A stretch of DNA of 64,000 nt from an uncultured Eubacteriales bacterium. Lineage in GTDB: Bacteria; Bacillota; Clostridia; Christensenellales; UBA1242. The notes below the pieces were generated by a model. The model searched no databases. It was not told where the DNA came from and was given only the letters and a program-made list of their open reading frames with translations. Positions 1 through 7,838 of the stretch are shown here, piece by piece. The position numbers and the translations under genes are program-made. The DNA lies in NCBI GenBank assembly GCA_902496015.1, contig CABUZJ010000001.1:62001-126000 (forward strand), read 5' to 3'. The stretch's first letter is position 1; every line of letters begins with the position of its first letter.

Positions 1-159
1 ATTAAATATCCATTAATTGAAAAACTATTTGATGACCTTGCACCAAAATATGACGCAAGAGCAACAGAAAAGAACCAAAAAGGTGGATATACTCGCATTA
101 TTAAAACATCTATTCGTCGTGGTGATAATGCGCAAATGGCTATTGTTGAGTTGGTATAA
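1..159 (+). CDS. rplQ: Ribosomal protein L17 (bL17), C-terminal part
   Basis: The first reading frame is open from base 1 and ends at TAA 157-159, giving 52 residues. The end of the protein, with GGYTRI, SIRRGDNA and a final MAIVELV, is the classic C-terminus of bacterial L17, a protein of the 50S subunit near the exit tunnel. The start lies upstream of the window. L17 usually closes the long S10/spc/alpha operon, so this is probably the end of the main ribosomal protein cluster. A hairpin terminator follows about 40 nt later, which fits. Confidence 0.93.
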   Translation: MKYPLIEKLFDDLAPKYDARATEKNQKGGYTRIIKTSIRRGDNAQMAIVELV

Positions 160-200
160 CTTAAAAAATAATTTATTAAAGCAATGTAGTGCAGAAAAAT

Positions 201-236
201 GAGGCGTAAACTTATTTAGTTTAGCCTCAATTTTTT
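201..236 (+). terminator. Terminator after rplQ
   Basis: The arm GAGGC-g-TAAAC pairs with GTTTAGCCTC, and a run of T follows. It closes the ribosomal protein operon. Confidence 0.8.
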
Positions 237-316
237 GTTATTATAGATTAACTTACAATATGCAATGTAATTAAATTTTTATTTTATAAAAAATGGATAA
301 TTTTTTTATTAATAAT

Positions 317-1348
317 TTAATTTGTGTTAGAATTAGTTAATTTTTTAAGTATTTTAGGGTTAAAGAGATTAGGGCGATTTTTAATAAACCAATCTATAGT
401 ATCGAATAATGTTTTTTCAATAGATGTTGTTGTGTAACCCAATTCTTTGGTTGCTTTTTCGTGTGAAAAGTTTCCATTGCTTGTTAATGTGTAAAGAGAG
501 TAAAGTGTAAATAATGGCTTTTTATTTCGCTTTATGTAATAATTTTCACAAGCCCTTGCAAAAAGCCTAACAAAACCTATTGCTAAAAGGGGAGGTCGGT
601 GTTTTCTTCCTATTTTTTTATTTATTATGTTAAATAATTCTTTAAGATAAACATATTTACCACTTAAAATATATCCTTCACCGATTTTTCCTTTTTTATA
701 TGCTTTTATTATTCCATCTGCAACATCTCTAACATCTACAAAATTATAACCACCTTTAACATATGCTAATAATTTTTTGTTTATATAGTCGATAATTACT
801 TGACCTAATTCACTTAATTTGTAATCATAAGGTCCAATGACGCCAGACGGATAAGTTACAACCGCTTTTAATCCTTTATTTCTACATGCATCAAAAACAT
901 ATTTGGTTGCAATTGTTTTAGTTTTTGCATAGTCGCCTTCAATTATATTTTCGTCAAATTCTGTGGGTTCAGTTAAAATTTTGTTCTTTTCTGGGTATAT
1001 TGTGTGCACTGAGCTTGTGTAAATTAATTTTTTCGCATTTTTCTCTACGCAAACATCAACAATATTTTTAGTCCCATTAACATTTATATCATAAATTAAA
1101 TCAAACTTATTAACACTTATGTTAATAAGACCTGCCAAATGGAAAACTACTGTGTCTGCATCTATAAGACTTTCTAAAATCTTTTTATCACGAATATCGC
1201 CATAAACAATTTTAACATTTAAGTTTCTAATAGGTTCAAGATTTTCATTTGGCAATACTAAAACTGTTATGTCAAAATTTTCTTTCAATAATTTTTTTAC
1301 TAAAACATTGCCAATATGTCCCGTTGCACCAGTAACTAAACATTTCAT
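317..1348 (-). CDS. NAD(P)-dependent epimerase/dehydratase (extended SDR)
   Basis: The 343-residue protein opens with TGATGHIG (Gly7, Gly10, Gly13), the Rossmann GxxGxxG motif of extended short-chain dehydrogenases. The catalytic set is visible as Ser112/113, Tyr140 and Lys144 (YAKTK). DIRD near residue 51 sits where these enzymes bind the adenine ring. Such proteins act on nucleotide sugars, dihydroflavonol-like ketones or sterols; the substrate cannot be read here. The start has an AGAGG ribosome binding site about 7 nt upstream. It stands alone, convergent with rplQ and divergent from the next gene, so the context gives no pathway. Confidence 0.85.
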   Translation of the reverse strand: MKCLVTGATGHIGNVLVKKLLKENFDITVLVLPNENLEPIRNLNVKIVYGDIRDKKILESLIDADTVVFHLAGLINISVNKFDLIYDINVNGTKNIVDVCVEKNAKKLIYTSSVHTIYPEKNKILTEPTEFDENIIEGDYAKTKTIATKYVFDACRNKGLKAVVTYPSGVIGPYDYKLSELGQVIIDYINKKLLAYVKGGYNFVDVRDVADGIIKAYKKGKIGEGYILSGKYVYLKELFNIINKKIGRKHRPPLLAIGFVRLFARACENYYIKRNKKPLFTLYSLYTLTSNGNFSHEKATKELGYTTTSIEKTLFDTIDWFIKNRPNLFNPKILKKLTNSNTN

Positions 1349-1376
1349 TTTCTTACCTCTTATAATTTATTATTTT

Positions 1377-1405
1377 ATTTTAAAATATTTGAATATTATT
1401 AGCAA
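1377..1405 (-). promoter_or_regulatory. Probable promoter of the SDR gene
   Basis: On the minus strand TTGCTA (1405-1400), 17 nt, then TAAAAT (1382-1377). It would start a short leader just before the AGAGG site. Confidence 0.5.
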
Positions 1406-1667
1406 GCATTAGTTATCAATAAAATTGGTTAAAATGAAATATTTAATAATAATTTACCTAAATTTGGCAAATTTTTGATTTAAAATAATTTTTAATTATT
1501 TAAGAAATGGTTTATATATTGGACAAATTATAAGCATTTTGTTAAACTATATTATATTATTGTAAAATTTTAATATAAATGTTAAAAAGTTGCAATAATT
1601 TATTATATTTGTTAAGGTTTTTTCTATTTTATTTTTATATTATAATTTAACAAATTATTTTAATGTT
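1406..1667. other. AT-rich divergent intergenic region
   Basis: This lies between two divergent genes. A TATAAT at 1641-1646 could be the -10 box of the right-hand gene, with transcription starting about 15 nt before its ATG, but no good -35 sits at the right distance. I see no RNA gene or strong hairpin here. Confidence 0.5.
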
Positions 1668-3080
1668 ATGTCAAAAAAAGAAAATCAATTAATGTTTAAA
1701 GTTATAGATGGACAGGCAAAAATTGTTCCACAAAAAAAAGTTAAAGCGGAGCAAATGAATGATGCCTTTGTTTTGCCATCAAAAAAAACAGATGAACATA
1801 GAATAAAAAGAAAGGGTAAAGTTGCAAGTTGGTTTAGGCTAGATAATGCCGCCACTATTTATCCAAGTTCTAAAAATGACCATTGGACATTTGTTTATAG
1901 AGTTAGTGCTGTTTTTAAAAACAAAATTGATGCTGATATTTTGCAAAAATCTTTAAATGAAATTATGCCAAGATTTCCAACTTTTGATGTTTATTTAAAA
2001 CAAGGCTTTTTTTGGCATTATTTTGAACATAGTGAAAGTAAATTGTTAATTGAAAGAGAAAAAGATTTTCCTTGTTCTTATATGGATTTAACTGATACTA
2101 AAAAACATTTAATAAGAGTGCTTTATAGTGATTATAGATTAAGTCTTGAGGTTTTTCATGCAATAACAGATGGAAGGGGCGCTTTGACCTTTTTAAATTC
2201 TTTAATTGCAAGATATCTTGAAAATTTAGGAGTAAAACTTTCATCTAATGATGGCTACTTAAATTATTTAGATCTACCAACACAAGAAGAAATGGAAGAT
2301 TCATTTTTTGCGAATGCAACTAATGAAAAGGGAAATAGTCATAAAGAATGTTCGGCTTACAATATACATGGCAATGTTGAAGATGAAGGAATAGTGAATA
2401 CCACGAATGGTGTGATGAGTGTTAATCAAGTTAAAGAAATTGCTAAAAAATATGATTGCAATATAACTACTTTTTTAAGTGCTGTTTTATGCCTTGCAAT
2501 ACTAAAAAAACGCAAAAATGTTAGAAGACCAATTAAAATATCTGTGCCAATTGATTTAAGAACAAGATTTTCCAGCAATACACTGAGAAATTTTAGTTCA
2601 TATATTAATATTGAAATAAGTGATGAAAATGCCAGTTTAGAACAAATTATTGCAAAAATTAAAGAAGATTTTAGTAAAGTTGATAAAAAATATTTGCAGA
2701 AAAATATTAATGCTAATGTTAACGCACAAAAAAATTGGTTTATAAAATTAATGCCATTATTTATAAAAAACCTGTTTTTAAACTTATCTTTTAACATTTT
2801 AGGAGAAAAATTGCAAACTTTTGCATTTTCTAATATAGGTGCAGTAAAATCTCCCAAAGAATTTAGTGATTATATTGAAAGATATGAAGTTAATCTTGGC
2901 AGAAGCAAACATAATTCAATTGCTGTGGGTTTAATTTCTTTTTGTGATGTTATGGTGCTTACAATTTCAAGCAAACTCGCAGAAAATACAACAGAAAGAG
3001 ATGTTTTTAGATTACTTGCAAGTTTAGGCGTAGATATTAAAGTTGAAAGCAATAGGAGAGATGAGTATGGCGGGGAATAG
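1668..3080 (+). CDS. Condensation/acyltransferase-fold protein with HxxxDG motif
   Basis: The protein has 470 residues. Residues 164-169 read HAITDG, the HxxxDG signature of the chloramphenicol acetyltransferase / NRPS condensation / alcohol acetyltransferase superfamily; the histidine is the general base for acyl transfer. A later stretch (about residues 280-320, with KISVPIDLRTRF) matches the second half of that fold. The first 50 residues are lysine-rich and probably flexible. There is no signal peptide. No Shine-Dalgarno precedes the chosen ATG. The stop lies inside the start region of the next gene, a zinc-ribbon membrane protein, so the two are probably translated together. Acyl donor and acceptor are unknown; an ester or lipid product made near the membrane is an inference from the neighbour. 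Confidence 0.7.
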   Translation: MSKKENQLMFKVIDGQAKIVPQKKVKAEQMNDAFVLPSKKTDEHRIKRKGKVASWFRLDNAATIYPSSKNDHWTFVYRVSAVFKNKIDADILQKSLNEIMPRFPTFDVYLKQGFFWHYFEHSESKLLIEREKDFPCSYMDLTDTKKHLIRVLYSDYRLSLEVFHAITDGRGALTFLNSLIARYLENLGVKLSSNDGYLNYLDLPTQEEMEDSFFANATNEKGNSHKECSAYNIHGNVEDEGIVNTTNGVMSVNQVKEIAKKYDCNITTFLSAVLCLAILKKRKNVRRPIKISVPIDLRTRFSSNTLRNFSSYINIEISDENASLEQIIAKIKEDFSKVDKKYLQKNINANVNAQKNWFIKLMPLFIKNLFLNLSFNILGEKLQTFAFSNIGAVKSPKEFSDYIERYEVNLGRSKHNSIAVGLISFCDVMVLTISSKLAENTTERDVFRLLASLGVDIKVESNRRDEYGGE

Positions 3081-3765
3081 ATGTAAGGCTTGCAATGTGG
3101 AAGTTAGTAGTGATCTTGCCAATTGTCCTCTTTGTGGGAAATATGTTTTAAATGGAAATGACAAGGCTAAACCCAATAAATTTAGTTACCCAGTTTACAA
3201 TTATTCTAATATTTATAAAGAAAAAACCCTTAAAATTGTTAGGAACATTGTAATAGTTGCTTGCTTGATATGTCTTTTTGTTAATTTAATATTTGGCACA
3301 AGGCCTTATTGGTTTCCTTATGCTGTTGTTTCACTATTTTGTATCTTCATGATGTTTGTTCATCCATTTAGGAAAGGCGGTAATCTTTTAAAAAGTATGC
3401 CAGCCAGCAGTTTTTATTTAGGTTTCTTAATTATTTTTATAGATGCATATAACCATTTAGCAATGGGACTTCCTTTCGGCTGGGGCTTTTCAATTGTTGT
3501 GCCATTTGTAATGGTTGCAGTATCAACAATTTGTGCAATTATTAGTTTTACTAAAAATAAATATGCAATAAGTTTAGCAAAAAGATTAATGTATATTGCA
3601 ATTGCTTCTGTTATTTATTTCTTGGTTAAAGTTTTAGTATTTAAAAATTTAATAACTTGGCCTAGTTTGGTTTTTGTTTGTGTGAGTGTGGGCTGGTGGT
3701 TAATTATTTTAATTTTTAAACCTAAAAGTATGGCAAAAGAAATGAAAAAAGATTTTCACATTTAA
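3067..3765 (+). CDS. Zinc-ribbon multi-pass membrane protein (DUF6320-like)
   Basis: The 232-residue protein begins with a CKAC...CPLC zinc ribbon (about residues 5-23) followed by at least five hydrophobic segments, from about residue 52 to residue 220. This matches my memory of the DUF6320 family, often found beside acyltransferases of the upstream type; the family name is from memory. An ATG at 3061 and a GTG-like earlier extension exist in frame, but AGGAGA at 3054-3059 is best placed (7 nt) for ATG 3067. The gene overlaps the upstream stop by 14 nt, suggesting translational coupling. Function unknown; a partner of the HxxxDG protein is the simplest guess. Confidence 0.7.
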   Translation: MAGNRCKACNVEVSSDLANCPLCGKYVLNGNDKAKPNKFSYPVYNYSNIYKEKTLKIVRNIVIVACLICLFVNLIFGTRPYWFPYAVVSLFCIFMMFVHPFRKGGNLLKSMPASSFYLGFLIIFIDAYNHLAMGLPFGWGFSIVVPFVMVAVSTICAIISFTKNKYAISLAKRLMYIAIASVIYFLVKVLVFKNLITWPSLVFVCVSVGWWLIILIFKPKSMAKEMKKDFHI

Positions 3766-3775
3766 GGAGAAAAAT

Positions 3776-5947
3776 ATGAATTTTGTAGATACAATTGAGC
3801 AAATGTTAAGAAATTCTAAACAAAAATATTTTACTGTAGACCAAATAATGAAAATATGTGGTTTTACTGTTGGCTTCGACAGACGGGCAGTTATTGGTGC
3901 TATTGATGAATTAATTAAAAGAGACAGATTAGTTAAAACGGCACGAAACAAATATACTTTACCTAATAATGCTGGGGCAATAAGAGGTAAAGTTATTGGT
4001 AGTAATAAGGGATATGTGTTTGTTCGACCAGATAGCCAAGATGTTGATGATATTTATGTGGCAGAAAAAGACACAAATGGCACTGTGCATGGCGATACAG
4101 TGCTTGTTAGAATAATTTCAAAGCCAAAAAATAAAAACCGCAAATATAATGCTAAACAATCAAAAAATGGCGAAATTATTAAAATATTAGAAAGAAATAT
4201 TAAAAATGTAGTAGGGTTGTTTTCAGTTAATGCTGGAGGCAATATTGTTGTGCCAGATGATACAAGGTTTACCGATACTATTTTTATTCCAACAGGAAAA
4301 ACCATGGGAGCAACAACAAATAGTAAAGTATTGGTTAAAATTACAGATTATCCATCTAAAATTAGTATGGCAAAAGGAGAAGTTATTGAAATTTTAGGAG
4401 ATGCAAATGATGTTAAGGTTGCAACTCTTTCAATAATAAGAAGTTTTGGACTTATTGAAGAATTTCCACAAGCAGTAATTGAAGAAGCAAAAGAAGTCGC
4501 TAAGCCAATAAGCAAAAAAGATATTGAAGGTCGAACAGATTTTAGAAATCAATTAGTTATTACCATAGATGGTGAAGATGCTAGAGATTTTGATGATGCA
4601 ATATCACTTAGAGTTATTGAAGATAAATATGAATTAAGTGTGCATATTGCAGATGTTAGTCATTATGTTAAAGAAGGCGGAGAATTAGATAAAGAAGCTT
4701 TTAAAAGGGGAACTAGCGTATATTTTCCAGACATGGTTTTGCCGATGCTTCCAACAATATTATCTAATAATATATGTTCTCTTAATCCTAAGGAAAATAG
4801 GCTTACTATGTCTGTCGTAATAGTTATTGATGGAACAGGAAAAGTTATAGATTACAATATTTGCAAAGGTATTATTCAAAGTGCATATAGAATGACATAC
4901 ACGCAAGTAACTAAAATTTTTAGTGGGGATAAGGTTGAAATTGAAAAGTGCAAAGAAGTTGTTCCTATGCTAAATAACATGAATAAACTTGCAAAAATTT
5001 TAGCTAAAAGAAGAAATAAAGCAGGTAATATTGATTTTGATTTGCCAGAAACGCAAATTGATGTAGATGAAAGTGGCAAAACTATAAATATAAGAAGAAA
5101 ACCAAGAGAAGACAGCGATAAACTTATTGAGCAATTTATGATTATAACTAATGAAGTTATTGCAAAACATTTTAATAAGTTAAAATTGCCTTTTGTTTAT
5201 CGTATTCATGAAAGTCCAACTCCTGAAAAGTTGCAAAGTTTTACAGCTTTTGCTTCGGGTTTAGGTTTAAAATTTAATGCAAATGCAGAAAATGTGGCAC
5301 CAAAAGATTTTCAAGCACTTTTAATTCAAACTAAAAATGAACCTTATCATGTGGCTTTAAGTAAAGTTATGCTTAGAAGTATGCAAAAGGCAATCTATTA
5401 CCAAAAAGACCTTGGACATTTTGGATTGGCACTTAAAGATTATTGCCATTTCACTTCTCCAATAAGAAGATACCCAGACCTTATGATACATAGAATAATT
5501 ACTTATTATTTAACTGGTAAGTTAAACGAAAACAAAATTGCAGAACTTACAGAAAAGGTCAAAGTTGCAAGTGAACAAAGTAGTGTGTGCGAGCGAAATG
5601 CAGATGAAGCCGAAAGAACAGTTGATGACCAGAAAAAAGCCGAATTTATGGTAGATAAAATTGGTAATGTTTACAAAGCAATCATTAGCGGTGTTAGTGA
5701 AAGTGGAGTTTATGTTGAATTAGACAACACGGTTGAAGGCTTAGTTTATAGGGAATATTTACCAGCAGATAGTTATATTTATGATGAAAATAGATTTGCA
5801 CTTATTGGTAAGAAAAACACATTTAAGATTGGGCAGGAAGTAATGGTTAAATTAGTGGCTGTTGATGTGGTTACAAGACATATAGATTTTTCATTAGAAA
5901 TAAATGAAAAAGAGCATAAAAATATGGCTAATAAACGCAAAAAATAA
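3776..5947 (+). CDS. rnr: Ribonuclease R (3'-5' exoribonuclease)
   Basis: The 723-residue protein has the RNase II/R order: N-terminal winged helix (about 1-60), cold-shock domains (65-230), the RNB catalytic domain (about 250-580) and a C-terminal S1 domain (about 640-705), then a lysine-rich tail. The catalytic signature DARDFDDAI lies at 268-276 and supplies the metal-binding aspartates. RNase R degrades structured RNA and works with tmRNA-SmpB on nonstop messages; smpB and ssrA follow directly. AAGGAG sits just before ATG. It begins 11 nt after the membrane protein gene, so it may share that transcript. Confidence 0.96.
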   Translation: MNFVDTIEQMLRNSKQKYFTVDQIMKICGFTVGFDRRAVIGAIDELIKRDRLVKTARNKYTLPNNAGAIRGKVIGSNKGYVFVRPDSQDVDDIYVAEKDTNGTVHGDTVLVRIISKPKNKNRKYNAKQSKNGEIIKILERNIKNVVGLFSVNAGGNIVVPDDTRFTDTIFIPTGKTMGATTNSKVLVKITDYPSKISMAKGEVIEILGDANDVKVATLSIIRSFGLIEEFPQAVIEEAKEVAKPISKKDIEGRTDFRNQLVITIDGEDARDFDDAISLRVIEDKYELSVHIADVSHYVKEGGELDKEAFKRGTSVYFPDMVLPMLPTILSNNICSLNPKENRLTMSVVIVIDGTGKVIDYNICKGIIQSAYRMTYTQVTKIFSGDKVEIEKCKEVVPMLNNMNKLAKILAKRRNKAGNIDFDLPETQIDVDESGKTINIRRKPREDSDKLIEQFMIITNEVIAKHFNKLKLPFVYRIHESPTPEKLQSFTAFASGLGLKFNANAENVAPKDFQALLIQTKNEPYHVALSKVMLRSMQKAIYYQKDLGHFGLALKDYCHFTSPIRRYPDLMIHRIITYYLTGKLNENKIAELTEKVKVASEQSSVCERNADEAERTVDDQKKAEFMVDKIGNVYKAIISGVSESGVYVELDNTVEGLVYREYLPADSYIYDENRFALIGKKNTFKIGQEVMVKLVAVDVVTRHIDFSLEINEKEHKNMANKRKK

Positions 5948-5966
5948 GCAAATAATGTGATTGCTA

Positions 5967-5995
5967 TTGAATTTATTGTTTGTTTATGATATAAT
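5967..5995 (+). promoter_or_regulatory. Promoter of smpB
   Basis: TTGAAT (5967-5972), 17 nt, TATAAT (5990-5995), between rnr and smpB. It would allow smpB-ssrA transcription independent of rnr. Confidence 0.65.
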
Positions 5996-6017
5996 TTGCA
6001 TGCATTAGGGGAAAAGA

Positions 6018-6464
6018 ATGAAGATTATTGCAGAAAATAGGAAGGCATTGCACGATTACTTTATTGAAGATAAACTTGAAGCGGGCATTGTGCTTGAAGG
6101 CAGTGAAGTTAAATCGGTGCGAGAAGGGAAGGTTAATTTAAAAGATAGTTATTGCATTATTAAAAATGGTGAATGTTTTTTGCTTGGAACAAATATTTCT
6201 ACTTATGATAAAACCACTATGCTTGCCCCAGATGCAAATAGAACTCGAAAACTTTTGTTAAGTAAACAAGAAATTTTAAAACTTGAAAGGAAAACAAAAA
6301 TTAAAGGTTATACTATTATTCCTTTAAAAATTTATTTTAAAAATCAACTGGTAAAAATTGAAATTGCATTAGCAAAAGGTAAGCAAGAGTTCGATAAGAA
6401 AGACACAATAAAAGCCAAAGATATAAAGAGGGAACAAGAAAGAGAACTTAAAAACTTTGGCTAA
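6018..6464 (+). CDS. smpB: SsrA-binding protein SmpB
   Basis: The 148-residue protein has the SmpB hallmarks: AENRKALHDYFIED near the start, EAGIVLEGSEVKSVREGKVNLKDSY, the conserved GxKxFDKKDTIKAKD-type segment near residue 122-134, and a basic tail ending KREQERELKNFG. SmpB binds the tRNA-like part of tmRNA and places it in stalled ribosomes; the tail occupies the empty mRNA channel. Length is typical. A GGGG-AAAAGA ribosome binding site precedes ATG. The tmRNA gene starts 7 nt after the stop, so protein and RNA partner are probably made from one region. Confidence 0.97.
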   Translation: MKIIAENRKALHDYFIEDKLEAGIVLEGSEVKSVREGKVNLKDSYCIIKNGECFLLGTNISTYDKTTMLAPDANRTRKLLLSKQEILKLERKTKIKGYTIIPLKIYFKNQLVKIEIALAKGKQEFDKKDTIKAKDIKREQERELKNFG

Positions 6465-6471
6465 AAATTAA

Positions 6472-6813
6472 GGGGGCGTTAAGGCTTCGACAGTTATTTT
6501 GTTGAGTTTTCTAAGCGTGCTGGCAGGCTCGACTGCCTAAAAACGGAAATTAAAAATAAACGCTGATCAAAAATTAGCACTTGCTGCCTAGTGTAGCACG
6601 ACTGACTGCTAGGCTTACATAGCAGACCCAGTTGCAAGAAAGTAAGATGCGATGCAAATTTTTGCTTGAAAGATTTGCATCTAAGATAAATCAAGCAAAT
6701 TCATTTAATGTTTGCCAAATTGAGTAAATGAATTAATAAAATTTGGCTGGGACACGAAGAAAGGGAAATAAGACAATAATTGGACATGGGTTCAATTCCC
6801 ATCGCCTCCACCA
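6472..6813 (+). ncRNA. ssrA: Transfer-messenger RNA (tmRNA)
   Basis: The 5' end GGGGGCG pairs with CGCCTCC near the 3' end to form the acceptor stem, followed by A and an encoded CCA (6811-6813). The 5' block AAGGCTTCGACAG and the T-arm GGGTTCAATTCCC are the standard tmRNA landmarks. The length of 342 nt is usual for one-piece tmRNA. The tag frame is at 6562-6591. The RNA rescues stalled ribosomes by adding a degradation tag. It follows smpB directly and shares its terminator at 6821-6846. Confidence 0.96.
6562..6591 (+). other. tmRNA tag reading frame (ADQKLALAA)
   Basis: Starting at resume codon GCT 6562 the frame reads ADQKLALAA and stops at TAG 6589-6591. The ALAA end is the usual ClpXP/ClpAP degradation signal, and the preceding AAAC context matches what I remember of clostridial tmRNAs. 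The resume codon is inferred from similarity; an earlier in-frame AAC or ATA cannot be excluded. Confidence 0.8.
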
Positions 6814-6820
6814 ACAACTA

Positions 6821-6846
6821 ACCGCCTTGACTTTTGGCGGTTTTTT
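6821..6846 (+). terminator. Terminator after ssrA
   Basis: ACCGCC pairs with GGCGGT, followed by TTTTTT. It ends the smpB-ssrA transcript. Confidence 0.85.
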
Positions 6847-7171
6847 ACTTTTTTAATGAAATTTTCTTTTAAAATTTAACTATTAAAAGGTTTGGATAAA
6901 TTTAAAATTAAAAAAGTTTATAAAAGGTTAATTTTAATTTATTTGAAATCTTATTTAATAATGCATTATAGAGCATTTTAAAGTTTAATTGCAATAAGTA
7001 TGAAATCAATTTTAAAATGCATAAGTTTTAAATCTTTATGCCGTATTTTAATATACAAAATTTATCTGCTATAAATTTTTGGTGTAATTGAACAATTAAT
7101 AAATTAAAGAATTAAAAATTAGTAAATTGTTCTTTTATTTTTTTTATATACAACATAATAGTTTAAAATAA
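6847..7171. other. AT-rich intergenic stretch, nothing recognised
   Basis: This stretch holds many A/T runs and no open frame with a ribosome binding site. I see no hairpin with a T run and no RNA family I know. The promoter of the next gene begins at 7172. Confidence 0.6.
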
Positions 7172-7201
7172 TTGACAAAATTTTTTATGTTAGCATATAA
7201 T
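7172..7201 (+). promoter_or_regulatory. Promoter of small membrane protein gene
   Basis: Consensus TTGACA (7172-7177), 18 nt, consensus TATAAT (7196-7201). Both hexamers are perfect, so this is likely a strong promoter. Confidence 0.8.
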
Positions 7202-7233
7202 TTAGATATCAATAATAAAAGGAGAAATAAAAA

Positions 7234-7476
7234 ATGAAAAAATGTGTTAACACTGCTATTATTATTCTTGCTATTGGACTTGCTATGATTTTAGTTGGTA
7301 GCATTTTACAAGGTATAACTTGGGGCAATGGTTTTAATGGCGACACGCTTGCTGATGCACTTAATAACATTGGTTATATTGCTGCAATGCTTTCTGGGGT
7401 TGTGCTTACTGGTTTTGGTGTGGCAACCGCTGTTAAAGGGGAAGACAAAACAACTGACGAAAACAAAGAAGAATAA
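7234..7476 (+). CDS. Small two-helix membrane protein, unknown
   Basis: The 80-residue protein has two hydrophobic helices, about residues 8-28 and 46-66, separated by a polar loop (QGITWGNGFNGD), and an acidic tail. AAGGAG precedes ATG by 8 nt. It has its own perfect promoter and its own terminator, so it is a single-gene transcript probably made at high level. I do not recognise a family. Confidence 0.75.
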   Translation: MKKCVNTAIIILAIGLAMILVGSILQGITWGNGFNGDTLADALNNIGYIAAMLSGVVLTGFGVATAVKGEDKTTDENKEE

Positions 7477-7486
7477 TTTTAAGATG

Positions 7487-7516
7487 AAAACCCAAACATT
7501 TTGTTTGGGTTTTTTG
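7487..7516 (+). terminator. Terminator
   Basis: AAACCCAAACA pairs with TGTTTGGGTTT and is followed by T residues. Confidence 0.85.
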
Positions 7517-7722
7517 TTTTTTAAAATCTATAATTTTTAATTAAAGATTTAAAAGAAAACTTATATAAGACTCTAATGAATAATTTTATAATAATAGTGG
7601 AATTTATAAATAATAAATTTGTGAAAAACACTTATTATTAAGTTGAAAGTTGCAAAAATGGCTAAACTAAGTAAAATTTATGATAAAATTTGCAAGTTTT
7701 TTATAAAAATTTGTTTTAGGTC
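7517..7722. other. AT-rich intergenic stretch, nothing recognised
   Basis: No gene, RNA or strong hairpin was seen between the terminator and the next promoter. Confidence 0.55.
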
Positions 7723-7751
7723 TTGAAAATTTATTTTTATTGGTGTATACT
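7723..7751 (+). promoter_or_regulatory. Promoter of acidic coiled-coil protein gene
   Basis: TTGAAA (7723-7728), 17 nt, TATACT (7746-7751). Start expected near 7758, giving an 80-nt leader. Confidence 0.7.
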
Positions 7752-7767
7752 ATGTGCAATTAAGCGG

Positions 7768-7817
7768 GGATTTTGATAATCCTTTGCAAAATTTGAAAAT
7801 TTTGCATAAAATGCAAA
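7768..7817 (+). promoter_or_regulatory. Structured 5' leader with alternative hairpins
   Basis: Three inverted repeats lie between promoter and ribosome binding site: GGATT/AATCC (7768-7782); GCAAAATT/AATTTTGC (7786-7805); and TTTGCAT/ATGCAAA (7801-7817). The last two share bases 7801-7805 and so exclude each other. No known riboswitch is recognised. Confidence 0.45.
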
Positions 7818-7838
7818 GAATAATAAGGAGATAAATTT

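Noticed and set aside
17..202. Open frame of 61 codons at the left edge
   Set aside because: It overlaps the true rplQ end in another frame, and its protein looks like nothing; the L17 frame explains the sequence.
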